DNA of 64,000 bases from Bacteroidales bacterium (GCA_019416425.1 DXXK01000026.1:1-64000); one strand, 5' to 3'; shown: positions 1 to 8,661, numbered from the stretch's first letter. Notes: generated by a model from the letters alone, not told the origin. Made by a program: numbers and translations.

Positions 1-1
1 G

Positions 2-20
2 AGATGTGTATAAGAGACAG
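2..20 (+). other. Nextera/Tn5 mosaic-end adapter remnant
   Basis: Bases 2-20 read AGATGTGTATAAGAGACAG, which is exactly the 19-base Tn5 mosaic end used in tagmentation libraries. It lies at the very edge of the window and an in-frame TAA inside it would interrupt the dnaX reading frame. It is best read as untrimmed sequencing adapter, not genomic sequence. Confidence 0.95.
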
Positions 21-436
21 CCATATCCCTCAGCTCGCGGGCCGAGTCGGAACGTCAGCAGGAGGAACGTCGCGATCCTGTGTCGGACCAGGCGTTCATG
101 CAGGCCTGGTCGCGGTACATCTCGTTGAACGGCGACCAGCACATCCTGTGCGACGCCATGTCCAAGGCACGTCCGGAACGCATATCGGAATTCGAATACA
201 AGGTCCTGGTGCAGCATCCCGCGCAGCTGCAGGCATTCGAGCTGGCCATGCCAAGACTGATCGAATTCCTGCGCAATGAGCTGCGCAACGATTTCCTGGC
301 CGTTCGCGCCGAAATCGACACGTCGGTGTCTGTGGGTCCACAGCAGCTGCCCCCGACCGAATTCCTGAAAAGGATTGTGGAAACAAATCCCGTAATGGGG
401 CAGTTCCTGAAGGATATCCAGGGTGAGATAGTGTGA
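20..436 (+). CDS. dnaX: DNA polymerase III gamma/tau subunit, C-terminal fragment
   Basis: The frame is open from the adapter junction to the TGA at 434-436, so this is a 5'-truncated gene; the GTG at 80 is an internal Val, not a start. The tail, with a helical segment (FELAMPRLIEFLRNELRND) and the ending FLKRIVETNPVMGQFLKDI, resembles the C-terminus of Bacteroidales DnaX, the clamp-loader subunit that ties polymerase III to DnaB helicase. The ATPase and zinc domains lie outside the window. The identification rests on this short tail alone, so it is likely but not certain. Confidence 0.65.
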   Translation, partial: AISLSSRAESERQQEERRDPVSDQAFMQAWSRYISLNGDQHILCDAMSKARPERISEFEYKVLVQHPAQLQAFELAMPRLIEFLRNELRNDFLAVRAEIDTSVSVGPQQLPPTEFLKRIVETNPVMGQFLKDIQGEIV

Positions 437-548
437 GCAGGCCTAAAATTAGTATAAAATAAGTTAAATAAACTTAAAAATTGGTTAAAAAGAGGCGTGT
501 CTCAGCCGAAACTCTACCTTAATAAAAGTTTTTTGGCTAGAAATGTAT

Positions 549-556
549 TATCTTTG
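549..556 (+). promoter_or_regulatory. Bacteroidota -7 promoter element upstream of rimP
   Basis: TATCTTTG matches the TAnnTTTG consensus. A TTTG at 532-535 is only 13 bases upstream, closer than the usual 19-21, so the -33 element is doubtful. Initiation near 563 would give a leader of about 83 bases that contains the 569-612 hairpin region. Confidence 0.6.
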
Positions 557-568
557 CAGAAGATTTCC

Positions 569-612
569 GGAGGGGACGCAAGTCTCCTTCGTTTTTTATA
601 CGTCCCGGAGTA
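569..612 (+). promoter_or_regulatory. Candidate transcription attenuator in the rimP-nusA-infB leader
   Basis: Bases 569-577 (GGAGGGGAC) pair with 582-590 (GTCTCCTTC) around a GCAA tetraloop (578-581), giving a 9-bp stem with G-T wobbles. It is followed by G and six T at 592-597, which looks like an intrinsic terminator. Bases 573-578 (GGGACG) are also complementary to CGTCCC at 601-606, which could form a competing antiterminator. A further stem is possible downstream (CCCGG/CCGGG). No ligand-binding fold is recognised; regulation by antitermination is inferred. Confidence 0.45.
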
Positions 613-645
613 TAGGAACCGGGGTGGGAACGCTAAAAAATAAGG

Positions 646-1113
646 ATGAAAGTACAAGAGCTGAAAAAGTTTGTGGAAACCCGACTGGAGGGGACTCCCT
701 ACTACCTGATCGAGGTACGCGAAGAGTCCGGCGACCGTTTCGTTGTTGAGATCGACTCTGACGATGGTGTGGACATAGACTTCTGCACTGACCTGGCTCA
801 GGCCATCGACGCGGAGTTCCCTCGCGAGGAAGGCTGCGATGACTATGAGCTGGAGGTAGGATCGGCCGGACTGACGAGTCCGTTCAAGGTGCTGCGTCAG
901 TATCAGAAGAACATCGGCCAGGACGTAGAGGTCCTGACACGCGACGGACGCAAGATGCACGGCGTGCTCCGTGCCGCCGATCCGGATAAATTCACTCTTG
1001 AATATACAGTAAAGGAAAAACCCGAGGGGTCGAAGCGGCCTGTGGAGGTGTCGAAGCGGGAGGACTTCCCCTACGACGCAGTCAAATCGGTTCAGGTTGA
1101 CCTCAAATTTTAA
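646..1113 (+). CDS. rimP: Ribosome maturation factor RimP
   Basis: The 155-residue protein matches RimP, a cytoplasmic factor needed for maturation of the 30S subunit. An acidic N-terminal alpha/beta domain (roughly 1-80, including EEGCDDYELEVGSAGLTSPF) is followed by a small SH3-like barrel (about 85-150). The SPF segment near residue 75 is typical of the family. It is the first gene of the classical rimP-nusA-infB operon; nusA begins 5 bases after its stop. The ATG at 646 follows a TAAGG and fits the family N-terminus. Confidence 0.95.
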   Translation: MKVQELKKFVETRLEGTPYYLIEVREESGDRFVVEIDSDDGVDIDFCTDLAQAIDAEFPREEGCDDYELEVGSAGLTSPFKVLRQYQKNIGQDVEVLTRDGRKMHGVLRAADPDKFTLEYTVKEKPEGSKRPVEVSKREDFPYDAVKSVQVDLKF

Positions 1114-1118
1114 AGACA

Positions 1119-2366
1119 ATGGCAAAGAAAGCAGAGACTGAAAATATGGTCGACCGGTTCGCGGAGTTCAAGGAGCTCAAGAACATCGACAAGACCACAA
1201 TGATATCCGTTCTGGAGGAGTCGTTCCGCAACGTGCTGGCCAAGATGTTCGGTACGGACGAGAACTTCGATGTGATCATGAACCCCGACAAGGGAGACTG
1301 CGAGATTTACCAGAACCTGGAGGTGGTACCCGACGGCGAGGTGGAGAACAAGGACATGCAGATCGGACTGACCGCGGCGCGCGAGATCGACCCGGAGGCC
1401 GAGCTTGGAGAGGAGGTGACCAAGCAGATCTTCTTCGCGGAATTTGGCCGCCGCGCCATCCTGAACCTGCGCCAGACGCTCCAGTCCAAGATCCTGGACC
1501 TCCAGAAGGAGGCCGTCTACTCCAAGTTCAAGGACATGGAGGGCGAGTTGATCAATGGTGAGGTACATCAGATCTGGAAGCGCGAGATGCTTCTGATGGA
1601 CGAGGAGAACAACGAACTGATCATGCCCAAGGACGAGCAGATACCGGGCGACTTCTTCCACAAGGGCGACATGGTCCGCGCCGTTGTGAAGCGCGTGGAC
1701 AACACCAACAACAACCCGAAGGTGATAGTGAGCCGTACTGACGAGCGCTTCCTGCGTCGTCTGTTCGAGCAGGAAGTTCCCGAGGTGCACGACGGTCTGA
1801 TCACCATCAAGGATGTGGCCCGGAAGCCCGGCGAGCGCGCCAAGATAGCCGTGGAGAGTTACGACGACCGTATCGATCCGGTAGGGGCCTGCGTCGGCAT
1901 CAAGGGCAGCCGTATCCACGGCATCGTCCGTGAGCTCCGCAACGAGAACATCGACGTGATCAGCTACACCAGCAATCCGCAGCTCTACATCCAGCGCGCG
2001 CTGAGCCCCGCCAAGATCAGCACCATCCGTCTGGACGAGGAGGAGAAGAAAGCGGAGGTGTTCCTGCGACCCGAGGAGGTTAGCCTGGCCATAGGCAAGG
2101 GCGGCCTGAACATCAAGCTGGCCACCATGCTGACGGGATACGTGATCGACGTATACCGCGACATCGAGCCGGGCGAGGAGGACATCTACCTGGACGAGTT
2201 CCGCGACGAGATCGACGACTGGGTCATCGAGTCACTCAAGAACCTGGGCCTTGGCACGGCCAAGGCGGTGCTGAACGCCCCCAAGGACCAGCTGGAGCTG
2301 GCCGACCTGGAGGATTCGACACTGGACCACGTGATGCAGGTGCTCCGTGCCGAGTTCGAGGACTGA
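1119..2366 (+). CDS. nusA: Transcription termination/antitermination factor NusA
   Basis: NusA binds RNA polymerase and nascent RNA and modulates pausing, termination and antitermination. The 415-residue protein shows the N-terminal polymerase-binding domain (about 1-135), an S1 domain (about 140-200) and two KH modules, seen as GACVGIKGSRIHGIVRELRN near residue 251 and AIGKGGLNIKLA near 325. It stops after the KH region plus a short helical tail, so it lacks the acidic repeats of enterobacterial NusA, as is normal for Bacteroidota. It lies between rimP and infB. Confidence 0.97.
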   Translation: MAKKAETENMVDRFAEFKELKNIDKTTMISVLEESFRNVLAKMFGTDENFDVIMNPDKGDCEIYQNLEVVPDGEVENKDMQIGLTAAREIDPEAELGEEVTKQIFFAEFGRRAILNLRQTLQSKILDLQKEAVYSKFKDMEGELINGEVHQIWKREMLLMDEENNELIMPKDEQIPGDFFHKGDMVRAVVKRVDNTNNNPKVIVSRTDERFLRRLFEQEVPEVHDGLITIKDVARKPGERAKIAVESYDDRIDPVGACVGIKGSRIHGIVRELRNENIDVISYTSNPQLYIQRALSPAKISTIRLDEEEKKAEVFLRPEEVSLAIGKGGLNIKLATMLTGYVIDVYRDIEPGEEDIYLDEFRDEIDDWVIESLKNLGLGTAKAVLNAPKDQLELADLEDSTLDHVMQVLRAEFED

Positions 2367-2387
2367 TTCCCCGGGCCGGAATACACA

Positions 2388-2441
2388 AGGGCCTTGCGCC
2401 CTGTACAAGGGCTTATTGCCCACGCAACGGGCTTGCAGCCC
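2388..2441 (+). repeat. Three tandem GC hairpins in the nusA-infB gap
   Basis: The 99-base gap between nusA and infB carries three consecutive small palindromes: AGGGC-cttgc-GCCCT (2388-2402), GGGC-ttatt-GCCC (2409-2421) and GGGC-ttgca-GCCC (2429-2441). No T-run follows, so they are not obvious terminators. They may tune nusA/infB mRNA stability or be a REP-like dispersed repeat. Confidence 0.6.
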
Positions 2442-2465
2442 ATTAAATAAATCAAACACAGCAGA

Positions 2466-5369
2466 ATGCGCACAAAAATAAGTAAAGTAGCAAAAGACCT
2501 GAACGTAGCGGTGAGCACGGCTGTTGAGTTTCTGGCGAAACACAACATCGAGGTTGAGGCGGACAATATCCTGAACGCCCGCATCGACGAGTCGGCCGTG
2601 GACCTGCTCTACAGGGAGTTCAGCAAGGACAAGGATGCGAAGGCTGTGGCCGAGCAGTATCTCAACACGCGCCGCGAGGAGAAGAAGGACCGCGAGGAGA
2701 AGCGTGAGGAGAAGCGCGCCGCCAGCAAAGCCGAGGCTGCCCATGTGGGTTTGAAGATTAAAGGAAAGATAGATTTGGACAATCCGCGCAAACCCGGCGC
2801 AGCTGTGGATGAAAAGAAATCGGAGCCGAAGGCCGAGCCGGTTCGCGACAGCGAGCCCAAGGCAGCTTCTGCTCCTGAGGCCAAGACTCAGCCAATCCCC
2901 GGGCCTAAACCTGAGGCCACGCCGGAAGCGAAACCGGAACCGCGCCCCGAGCTGAAGACCGAACCCAAGCCGGCGCCCAAACCGGAGGCTAAGCCCCAGC
3001 CGGTGGCAAAGGTCGAACCAGCGACAGAACCTAAACCCGAACCAAAGTCCGAGCCTAAGCCCCAGCCTAAGCCCGAATCCAGACAGGAAGTGAAAGCAGA
3101 GAATAAGAAAGAGGAAAAACAGGATGAACCCAAGAGCACGGAACCGTTCCGCGCGCCGGGTTCGATACCGCAGACGCCCGGATTGAAAGTGGTGGGCAAG
3201 ATTGACTTGTCGGCCATCAATTCCGCGACGCGTCCCAAAAAGAAGAGCCGAGCGGAGCGCAAGCGCAAACGCATCGGCAAGGAGAAAGTCGATGTCGAGA
3301 AGGCAGCACAGCAGCCGGGCTTCGGTTCAGACAAGCGTCAGTCGGGACAGGGACGTCCCGATCAGCGCGGAGGTGGCCAGAACCAGGGCGGCAACGGCGG
3401 GGGATCCCGTCGCAAGCGCGGCGGCAACGGCGGCAACAGCCGCGGACCGGTCAACAAGCCTGAGGTCAGCAACGAGGATGTTCAGAAGCAGGTCAAGGAG
3501 ACCCTGGCTCGCCTCACCAACAAGAAGACCAACAAGGCCGTGAAGTTTCGCAAGGAGCGCCGCGAGGAGATGCATAACCGCGAGCTGGCTAATGCCGAGC
3601 GCGAGGCCGCCGAGAGCAAGGTTCTGAAGATCACCGAATTCGTGACGGCCAACGACCTGGCAAGCCTGATGGACATACCGGTCAACAAGGTCATCGCGAC
3701 ATGTATGAACCTGGGTGTGATGGTATCCATCAACCAGCGTCTGGATGCCGAGACCATCAATATCGTGGCCGAGGAGTTCGGCTTTGAGACTGAGTTCGTT
3801 TCGGCTGACGTGACTGAGGCCATCGAGAACCCCGAGGACAAGGAGGAAGACCTGGTGAGCCGTCCCCCGATCGTCACGGTCATGGGTCATGTGGACCACG
3901 GTAAGACGTCGTTGCTGGACTATATCCGCAAGGCCAACGTGATTGCCGGCGAGGCCGGCGGCATCACGCAGCACATCGGTGCATATAATGTCAAGCTGGC
4001 CGACGGCCGCCGCATCACCTTCCTGGACACTCCTGGTCACGAGGCGTTCACCGCCATGCGTGCCCGTGGTGCCAAGGTGACTGACCTGGCCATCATCATC
4101 GTCGCAGCCGACGACGACGTGATGCCTCAGACTGTGGAGGCCATCAATCATGCCACCGCCGCCGGCGTCCCCATGGTGTTCGCCATCAACAAGATCGACA
4201 AGCCCACGGCCAATCCTGAGAAAATCAAGGAACAGCTGGCCAACATGAACTATCTGGTCGAGGACTGGGGGGGCAAATACCAGAGCCAGGACATTTCGGC
4301 CAAGAAGGGTATCGGTGTTGACGAGCTGATGGAGAAGGTCCTGCTGGAAGCAGAGCTTCTGGACCTTAAGGCTAATCCGAACCGCAACGCAGTCGGATCG
4401 GTGATTGAGTCGAGTCTGGACAAGGGCCGCGGATATGTGGCCACGGTCTTGGTGTCGAACGGCACGCTCCGCATCGGCGATGTGGTTCTGGCCGGTACCA
4501 ACTATGGCCGTGTCAAGGCTATGTTCAACGAGCGTAACCAGCGCGTCAAGGAGGCCGGTCCGGCCACACCCGTACAGGTTCTGGGTCTGAACGGCGCGCC
4601 GCAGGCCGGCGATGCCTTCAACGTGATGGCCACCGAGCAGGAGGCCCGCGAGATCGCCAACAAGCGCGAGCAGCTTCAGCGCGAGCTGGGTCTCCGTACC
4701 CGCAAGCGTCTGGGCCTGGAGGAGCTGGGCCGACGCCGCGCTCTCAACGACTTCCATGAGCTCAACCTGGTGGTCAAGGGCGATGTGGACGGTTCCGTCG
4801 AGGCACTGTCCGACGCATTGCTGAAGCTGACCACTCCGGAAATCCAGGTGAACGTGCTGCACAAGGGTGTGGGCGCCATCTCGGAGAGCGACGTGACGCT
4901 GGCTGCGGCTTCGGACGCCATCATCATCGGTTTCCAGGTGCGTCCCTCGGCCAATGCCCGCAAGGAGGCCGAGCAGGAGGGTGTGGAGATCCGTCTCTAC
5001 TCCGTCATCTACAAGGCCATCGAGGAGGTCAAGGATGCCATGGAGGGGATGCTCTCGCCGGAGATCAAGGAGGAAGTCACCGGTACTGCCGAGGTGCTAC
5101 AGACCTACCACATCAGCAAGATCGGAACGATTGCCGGTGCGCTGGTGCGCGACGGCAAGATCAAGAGCAAGTCCAAGGTCCGCGTGATCCGCGACGGTAT
5201 CGTGGTCTACACCGGCGAGCTGGGCAGCCTGAAGCGCTTCAAGGACGATGTCAAGGAGGTTGTGTCGGGCTACGACTGCGGTCTGTCCGTACAGGGCTAC
5301 AACGACATCCGCGAGGGCGACCTGATCGAGGCGTTCGAGGAGGTCGAGGTTAAGAAGACTCTCAAGTAA
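2466..5369 (+). CDS. infB: Translation initiation factor IF-2
   Basis: IF-2 is the GTPase that brings fMet-tRNA to the 30S subunit and promotes subunit joining. The 967-residue protein has an N-terminal IF2_N module (about 1-50), a long Pro/Glu/Lys-rich linker with EPKPEPK-like repeats (about 115-225), a basic Gly/Arg-rich stretch (about 275-325), a second IF2_N-like module (about 390-445) and the G domain with GHVDHGKT at 474-481, DTPGHE and NKID. Beta-barrel and C-terminal domains follow. It is the last gene of the rimP operon, ending in a strong terminator. Confidence 0.97.
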   Translation: MRTKISKVAKDLNVAVSTAVEFLAKHNIEVEADNILNARIDESAVDLLYREFSKDKDAKAVAEQYLNTRREEKKDREEKREEKRAASKAEAAHVGLKIKGKIDLDNPRKPGAAVDEKKSEPKAEPVRDSEPKAASAPEAKTQPIPGPKPEATPEAKPEPRPELKTEPKPAPKPEAKPQPVAKVEPATEPKPEPKSEPKPQPKPESRQEVKAENKKEEKQDEPKSTEPFRAPGSIPQTPGLKVVGKIDLSAINSATRPKKKSRAERKRKRIGKEKVDVEKAAQQPGFGSDKRQSGQGRPDQRGGGQNQGGNGGGSRRKRGGNGGNSRGPVNKPEVSNEDVQKQVKETLARLTNKKTNKAVKFRKERREEMHNRELANAEREAAESKVLKITEFVTANDLASLMDIPVNKVIATCMNLGVMVSINQRLDAETINIVAEEFGFETEFVSADVTEAIENPEDKEEDLVSRPPIVTVMGHVDHGKTSLLDYIRKANVIAGEAGGITQHIGAYNVKLADGRRITFLDTPGHEAFTAMRARGAKVTDLAIIIVAADDDVMPQTVEAINHATAAGVPMVFAINKIDKPTANPEKIKEQLANMNYLVEDWGGKYQSQDISAKKGIGVDELMEKVLLEAELLDLKANPNRNAVGSVIESSLDKGRGYVATVLVSNGTLRIGDVVLAGTNYGRVKAMFNERNQRVKEAGPATPVQVLGLNGAPQAGDAFNVMATEQEAREIANKREQLQRELGLRTRKRLGLEELGRRRALNDFHELNLVVKGDVDGSVEALSDALLKLTTPEIQVNVLHKGVGAISESDVTLAAASDAIIIGFQVRPSANARKEAEQEGVEIRLYSVIYKAIEEVKDAMEGMLSPEIKEEVTGTAEVLQTYHISKIGTIAGALVRDGKIKSKSKVRVIRDGIVVYTGELGSLKRFKDDVKEVVSGYDCGLSVQGYNDIREGDLIEAFEEVEVKKTLK

Positions 5370-5389
5370 TATAAATACAAAACAATACA

Positions 5390-5425
5390 GGGACCCGGAC
5401 CGAAAGGTCCGGGTCCCGACGTTTT
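5390..5425 (+). terminator. Rho-independent terminator after infB
   Basis: A perfect 12-bp stem (GGGACCCGGACC, 5390-5401) closes on a GAAA tetraloop and its complement at 5406-5417. It is followed by GACG and TTTT at 5422-5425. It ends the rimP-nusA-infB transcript 20 bases after the infB stop. Confidence 0.9.
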
Positions 5426-5426
5426 A

Positions 5427-5455
5427 GATAGGTCAGAAGTCATAGGTCATAAGTA
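5427..5455 (+). repeat. Dispersed GGTCA/AGTCA intergenic repeat, copy A
   Basis: This tract is built of degenerate units such as GGTCAGAAGTCATAGGTCAT. Related tracts occur after porX (34832-34868) and after tyrS (38334-38370). All three follow a gene end and share orientation. Function unknown. Confidence 0.6.
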
Positions 5456-5479
5456 AGAGTGACTATAGTTATCTACGTT

Positions 5480-5974
5480 ATGAATTATTTCATCAATATA
5501 GGAACGAACTTAGGCAACCGCAAGCTGAACATCAGCAAGGCGTTGCAGCGCATCATGGGCCGTTTCGGCTGGTTCGAGATGTCCAATGCCGTCGAGACGG
5601 CGCCCTGGGGTTATGAGAGTCAGAACAGTTTCATGAACGTCGGCCTCAGACTGGTCAGCGACAAGGAACCGCTTGAGGTCCTGAGGGAACTGCAGGCCGT
5701 GGAGCGTGAGATTAGTCCCGGCGCTCACCGAGATGCGCAGGGCAATTATGTGGACAGAGTGCTGGACATCGACATCGTAGCCATAGATGAGCTGAAGATT
5801 GATACTCCGGAGCTGCAGGTGCCGCATCCGCATCTGGCCGAGCGGGATTTCTTCCTGCGGCCCATGGTCGAGCTGGCACCGGTATGGCGCCATCCTGACA
5901 CGGATCTGACTCCATCCGAGATGCTGGCGGCAATTCCTGTAATGGAAGGCGATTCAGAATCCTGTGAGGATTAG
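5480..5974 (+). CDS. folK: 2-amino-4-hydroxy-6-hydroxymethyldihydropteridine pyrophosphokinase
   Basis: HPPK transfers pyrophosphate from ATP to 6-hydroxymethyl-dihydropterin in folate biosynthesis. The 164-residue sequence begins with the family pattern FINIGTNLGNR, has the pterin-binding SNAVETAPWGY and FMN segments, and the signature DRVLDIDIVAID with the Mg-binding Asp residues, then VPHPHLAERDFFLRPM. The ATG at 5480 is preferred over an upstream GTG at 5459, because homology starts there. It is a single gene between two terminators. Confidence 0.95.
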   Translation: MNYFINIGTNLGNRKLNISKALQRIMGRFGWFEMSNAVETAPWGYESQNSFMNVGLRLVSDKEPLEVLRELQAVEREISPGAHRDAQGNYVDRVLDIDIVAIDELKIDTPELQVPHPHLAERDFFLRPMVELAPVWRHPDTDLTPSEMLAAIPVMEGDSESCED

Positions 5975-5979
5975 AAACC

Positions 5980-6013
5980 AAAATAGGACGCGCCATTTGA
6001 CGCGTCCTATTTT
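5980..6013. terminator. Bidirectional terminator between folK and a minus-strand ORF
   Basis: AAAATAGGACGCG (5980-5992) pairs fully with CGCGTCCTATTTT (6001-6013) around an 8-base loop. The A-rich and T-rich arms make it usable in both directions, ending folk transcripts from the left and the 6043-6246 transcript from the right. Confidence 0.85.
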
Positions 6014-6042
6014 ATGGATTGTGGACAGTATGGTGAAACTGT

Positions 6043-6246
6043 TTATTTGTGCAGATCCTTTTTCAGACGTTTTACGTCATGGCGGATACGGCACAGGTGT
6101 ACCAGATTGGTGATGGCCAGTCCCAGGACCGCCGATGCGATTGTCAGATGGACGATGTGGCGTGCGTAATCCTCCTTGCGGTGTCCCAGCAGGTGGCACA
6201 GAAGATCATGTCCACGGCACTCTTTGCCTTCGATTAACTCTTTCAT
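6043..6246 (-). CDS. Small hypothetical membrane protein, 67 residues
   Basis: I do not recognise the family. The peptide has a charged Cys/His-containing N-terminus (EGKECRGHDLLCHLLGHRKED), one hydrophobic segment at about residues 33-50 (VHLTIASAVLGLAITNLV) and a basic tail (RHDVKRLKKDLHK), consistent with one membrane pass. A bidirectional terminator lies just past its stop, which supports a transcribed unit. No clear -7 element was found upstream. A real small gene is plausible but unproven. Confidence 0.45.
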   Translation of the reverse strand: MKELIEGKECRGHDLLCHLLGHRKEDYARHIVHLTIASAVLGLAITNLVHLCRIRHDVKRLKKDLHK

Positions 6247-6339
6247 AATATTCTTCAGTTTTAGATTGTTTCGGAATCTCAGACTAATAAAGTCTATAGT
6301 CCTAACAATCCTGAAGCCGAAAGGGTTTACTTCGTTGCG

Positions 6340-8487
6340 TCATCCCACCAGCACGGGGATGCCGAAATTGCGACCGTCGTAATGACAGGCCACCACATAG
6401 TAGCCTGCATTCAACGGTATCGAGAGTTCCTGGGTGCTGATGGTCCGTTGCAGCAGACGTTGTCCGGCGGAATTGTATACTGATATCAGGCACGGCGTGT
6501 CAGATAGTCTTGTAACGGTGACACAGCCTTTGGACACGTTGACGCTCACTGGTGCAGTGGCCGATCCGGAGGGGAGGGGTAGGATACCGCTTTCATCCTC
6601 TGGGAGTGAAACGAATGCCCATTGGCGGTGTGTGCCTGTGGCGTCTCCGTATTCCCAGAGACCAAGGCGGGTTCCGGCGATGTAATTCTCGTTTTCCAGG
6701 TCGAATGCTTTGGAGGAGTTGTCGGACATGATGCGGTAATGGCAGTCGCCTGTTGGTATGGTGGCATAGATTCCGGCATCGTGGCCCTGGGTAAGCTCAA
6801 GGGCGTAATCGCTGCCGTTGGTTATGGATGTACCCTCCAGATTCCGGAACGTGTAATGCGCTCCGTTGTCCTCCAGAGTCCAGATCTGGTTATCGGCGAA
6901 GGTGATGCACTGGATGGAGACCACACCTCCGGATGCCGTCACGGCCAGGTTGTCGGCGTTGCGCGGCACGATCAGGAACCTCTTGCCGCTCCGTGGTGTC
7001 GATGTCCTGTCGGCTTCGACGGTTACGGGAAGTACGAATGTAACTATGCTCTGGGCCGGCATATCGAAGGACAGGATGCCGTCGGACAGCGTATAGTCGG
7101 ATATATCGGCTGTGTCTTCGGTGGGCGATGTGCGGTAAGCCTTTATGGGTGCCCCGACGGACGGGAACATGGACAAGTCGATGTCTCGTGAAGTCTGAGC
7201 CGTGAGCTGGTTCATAACCACCAATACCAGCTTGTCGTTGTCGGGACTGATTGCAGCCAGAGAGTTCTCGTCGGTCATGGTCAGGAATGTATAGCCAGGC
7301 TGGATGTCGCGTGTGAACTGGGCGCGGACGAAATAGTTCTTGACACGTTGCGGGTTCTGGGCGCCGAAACCGCCGATGGCCTGGACGGTGCACCATTGGT
7401 CGTTGAAATCCTCGATGTACTGCCAGTCGATCCAGGCTGAGGGCGCGATGTAGCGGACATCGTCCAGCAACTTGCGTGCCAGGGAGAGGTTACCGGCTAT
7501 GCCGGTGCCACCTTCGCCCACCTCGCTCATCCAGAGTGGCATTCCTACCTCCTGGCATAGTGCACTGATGCGTGTGCGTGCCTTGCGGTCGGCGCTGTAG
7601 GTATGGGTGTTGAACTGGCCCACCAGGTCCAGAATGCCGGCCTTGCGGTATTCCTGGAAATCATTGACAGACTGGGCTACGCTTGTCTCGTCGGCTGCCG
7701 AGATAACAGTCTTCAGGCCTGAGGCCTTAAGTATGGGATGCAGAACCTTGATGAAGGCGATCTGCGAGCTGACATCGAAGTGACATCCTTCCTGACCGCC
7801 GTTGCGCCCCCAGTAGTTGGTCATAGGCTCGTTGAACGGGTCCAGTGTCTTGAACTCGATGCCGTATTCATCCTTGTAATGCTTGCATACATCCACCAGG
7901 TAATGGGCGAACTCCTCGTAGTATTCAGGCTTGAGGTTGTCGGCAGAGGCCGGGTCGTTTCCGGCGCAGCATCCGCTGTAGGTCATGTAGTAGGGGGCGG
8001 AATTGCTGAACGCCTCAAAAATGGCGTCGGGGCGTTTCTCGCGGATCTTCAACATGATCTTGCGCTGTGCCTCGTCGCGGGTCCAGATGTATGGCCCGTC
8101 GCTGCTGTCCTTGAAACCCTCCATCTCGGCGCGGAGTCCCTTGCCGTTGCCCATGTGGTGGGGCGTGCAGTTACGGTTCAGCGGGTCATCGCCGCCTCCG
8201 ATGTTGTAGCGGAAGATTCGGTAGTTGAGTCCTTCGGGACTGACGAGCCAGTCCACGATCCGGTCGATCTTGTCGTCGCTCCATTTGCCGCACATGTTGG
8301 CCCACCAGCACAGCGACACGCCCCAGCCATCGAACTGCTGGCGCCTGGCGTACGGATTCACCAGGCAGTCGGCCTGTATCTGCGTTGCAGCCTGCGCACG
8401 GTCTGCGGCGGTATTGTCGATAGCTGCGGCTGGGAATGTCATCAGTAATGCAATCCCGGCCAATAATGTCTTGATTCCGTTTCTCAT
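6340..8487 (-). CDS. Secreted glycoside hydrolase family 30 enzyme with ricin-like module
   Basis: A 715-residue exported enzyme with a signal peptide (KTLLAGIALLMTFPAAA). The TIM-barrel matches GH30: the acid/base Glu220 lies in FNEPMTNYW and the nucleophile Glu322 in MSEVGEGG. A short beta domain follows, then a ricin-type lectin-like module (about 500-640, with FDLENENYIAGTRLGLWEYG). The C-terminus (ISVYNSAGQRLL...LNAGYYVVACHYDG) resembles a T9SS type A sorting domain. Beta-1,6-galactan or -glucan are possible substrates, but specificity is not determinable here. The ATG at 8487 fits the signal peptide and the promoter at 8520; the frame continues upstream only by joining IS debris. Confidence 0.88.
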   Translation of the reverse strand: MRNGIKTLLAGIALLMTFPAAAIDNTAADRAQAATQIQADCLVNPYARRQQFDGWGVSLCWWANMCGKWSDDKIDRIVDWLVSPEGLNYRIFRYNIGGGDDPLNRNCTPHHMGNGKGLRAEMEGFKDSSDGPYIWTRDEAQRKIMLKIREKRPDAIFEAFSNSAPYYMTYSGCCAGNDPASADNLKPEYYEEFAHYLVDVCKHYKDEYGIEFKTLDPFNEPMTNYWGRNGGQEGCHFDVSSQIAFIKVLHPILKASGLKTVISAADETSVAQSVNDFQEYRKAGILDLVGQFNTHTYSADRKARTRISALCQEVGMPLWMSEVGEGGTGIAGNLSLARKLLDDVRYIAPSAWIDWQYIEDFNDQWCTVQAIGGFGAQNPQRVKNYFVRAQFTRDIQPGYTFLTMTDENSLAAISPDNDKLVLVVMNQLTAQTSRDIDLSMFPSVGAPIKAYRTSPTEDTADISDYTLSDGILSFDMPAQSIVTFVLPVTVEADRTSTPRSGKRFLIVPRNADNLAVTASGGVVSIQCITFADNQIWTLEDNGAHYTFRNLEGTSITNGSDYALELTQGHDAGIYATIPTGDCHYRIMSDNSSKAFDLENENYIAGTRLGLWEYGDATGTHRQWAFVSLPEDESGILPLPSGSATAPVSVNVSKGCVTVTRLSDTPCLISVYNSAGQRLLQRTISTQELSIPLNAGYYVVACHYDGRNFGIPVLVG

Positions 8488-8519
8488 GATGTTGTCAGGT
8501 AAGTTCTTATGATTTTCCG

Positions 8520-8527
8520 CAAATTTA
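8520..8527 (-). promoter_or_regulatory. -7 promoter element of the GH30 gene
   Basis: On the minus strand this reads TAAATTTG, a perfect TAnnTTTG match 33 bases before the GH30 ATG. No clean -33 TTTG is visible. It supports the 8487 start and argues against the long fused frame. Confidence 0.65.
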
Positions 8528-8661
8528 GCAAAAAAATTCCGAATTCCCACCAGCCGGACTAAGTAAATGATTTTGAGATTCAGCGTCTTTTTTTGTAAAT
8601 TAGCGGTTGGAAACCAAATAACACGCAGCAGCGGTGGTTTCGGGTAAGAATTTGCGGGGAT

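Noticed and set aside
80..436. GTG-initiated 118-residue protein at the left edge
   Set aside because: The frame is open further upstream to the adapter junction and the residues before GTG fit the same protein, so this is an internal Val of a truncated gene.
532..556. Full TTTG/TAnnTTTG promoter before rimP
   Set aside because: The spacing is only 13 bases, too short for the consensus; only the -7 element was kept.
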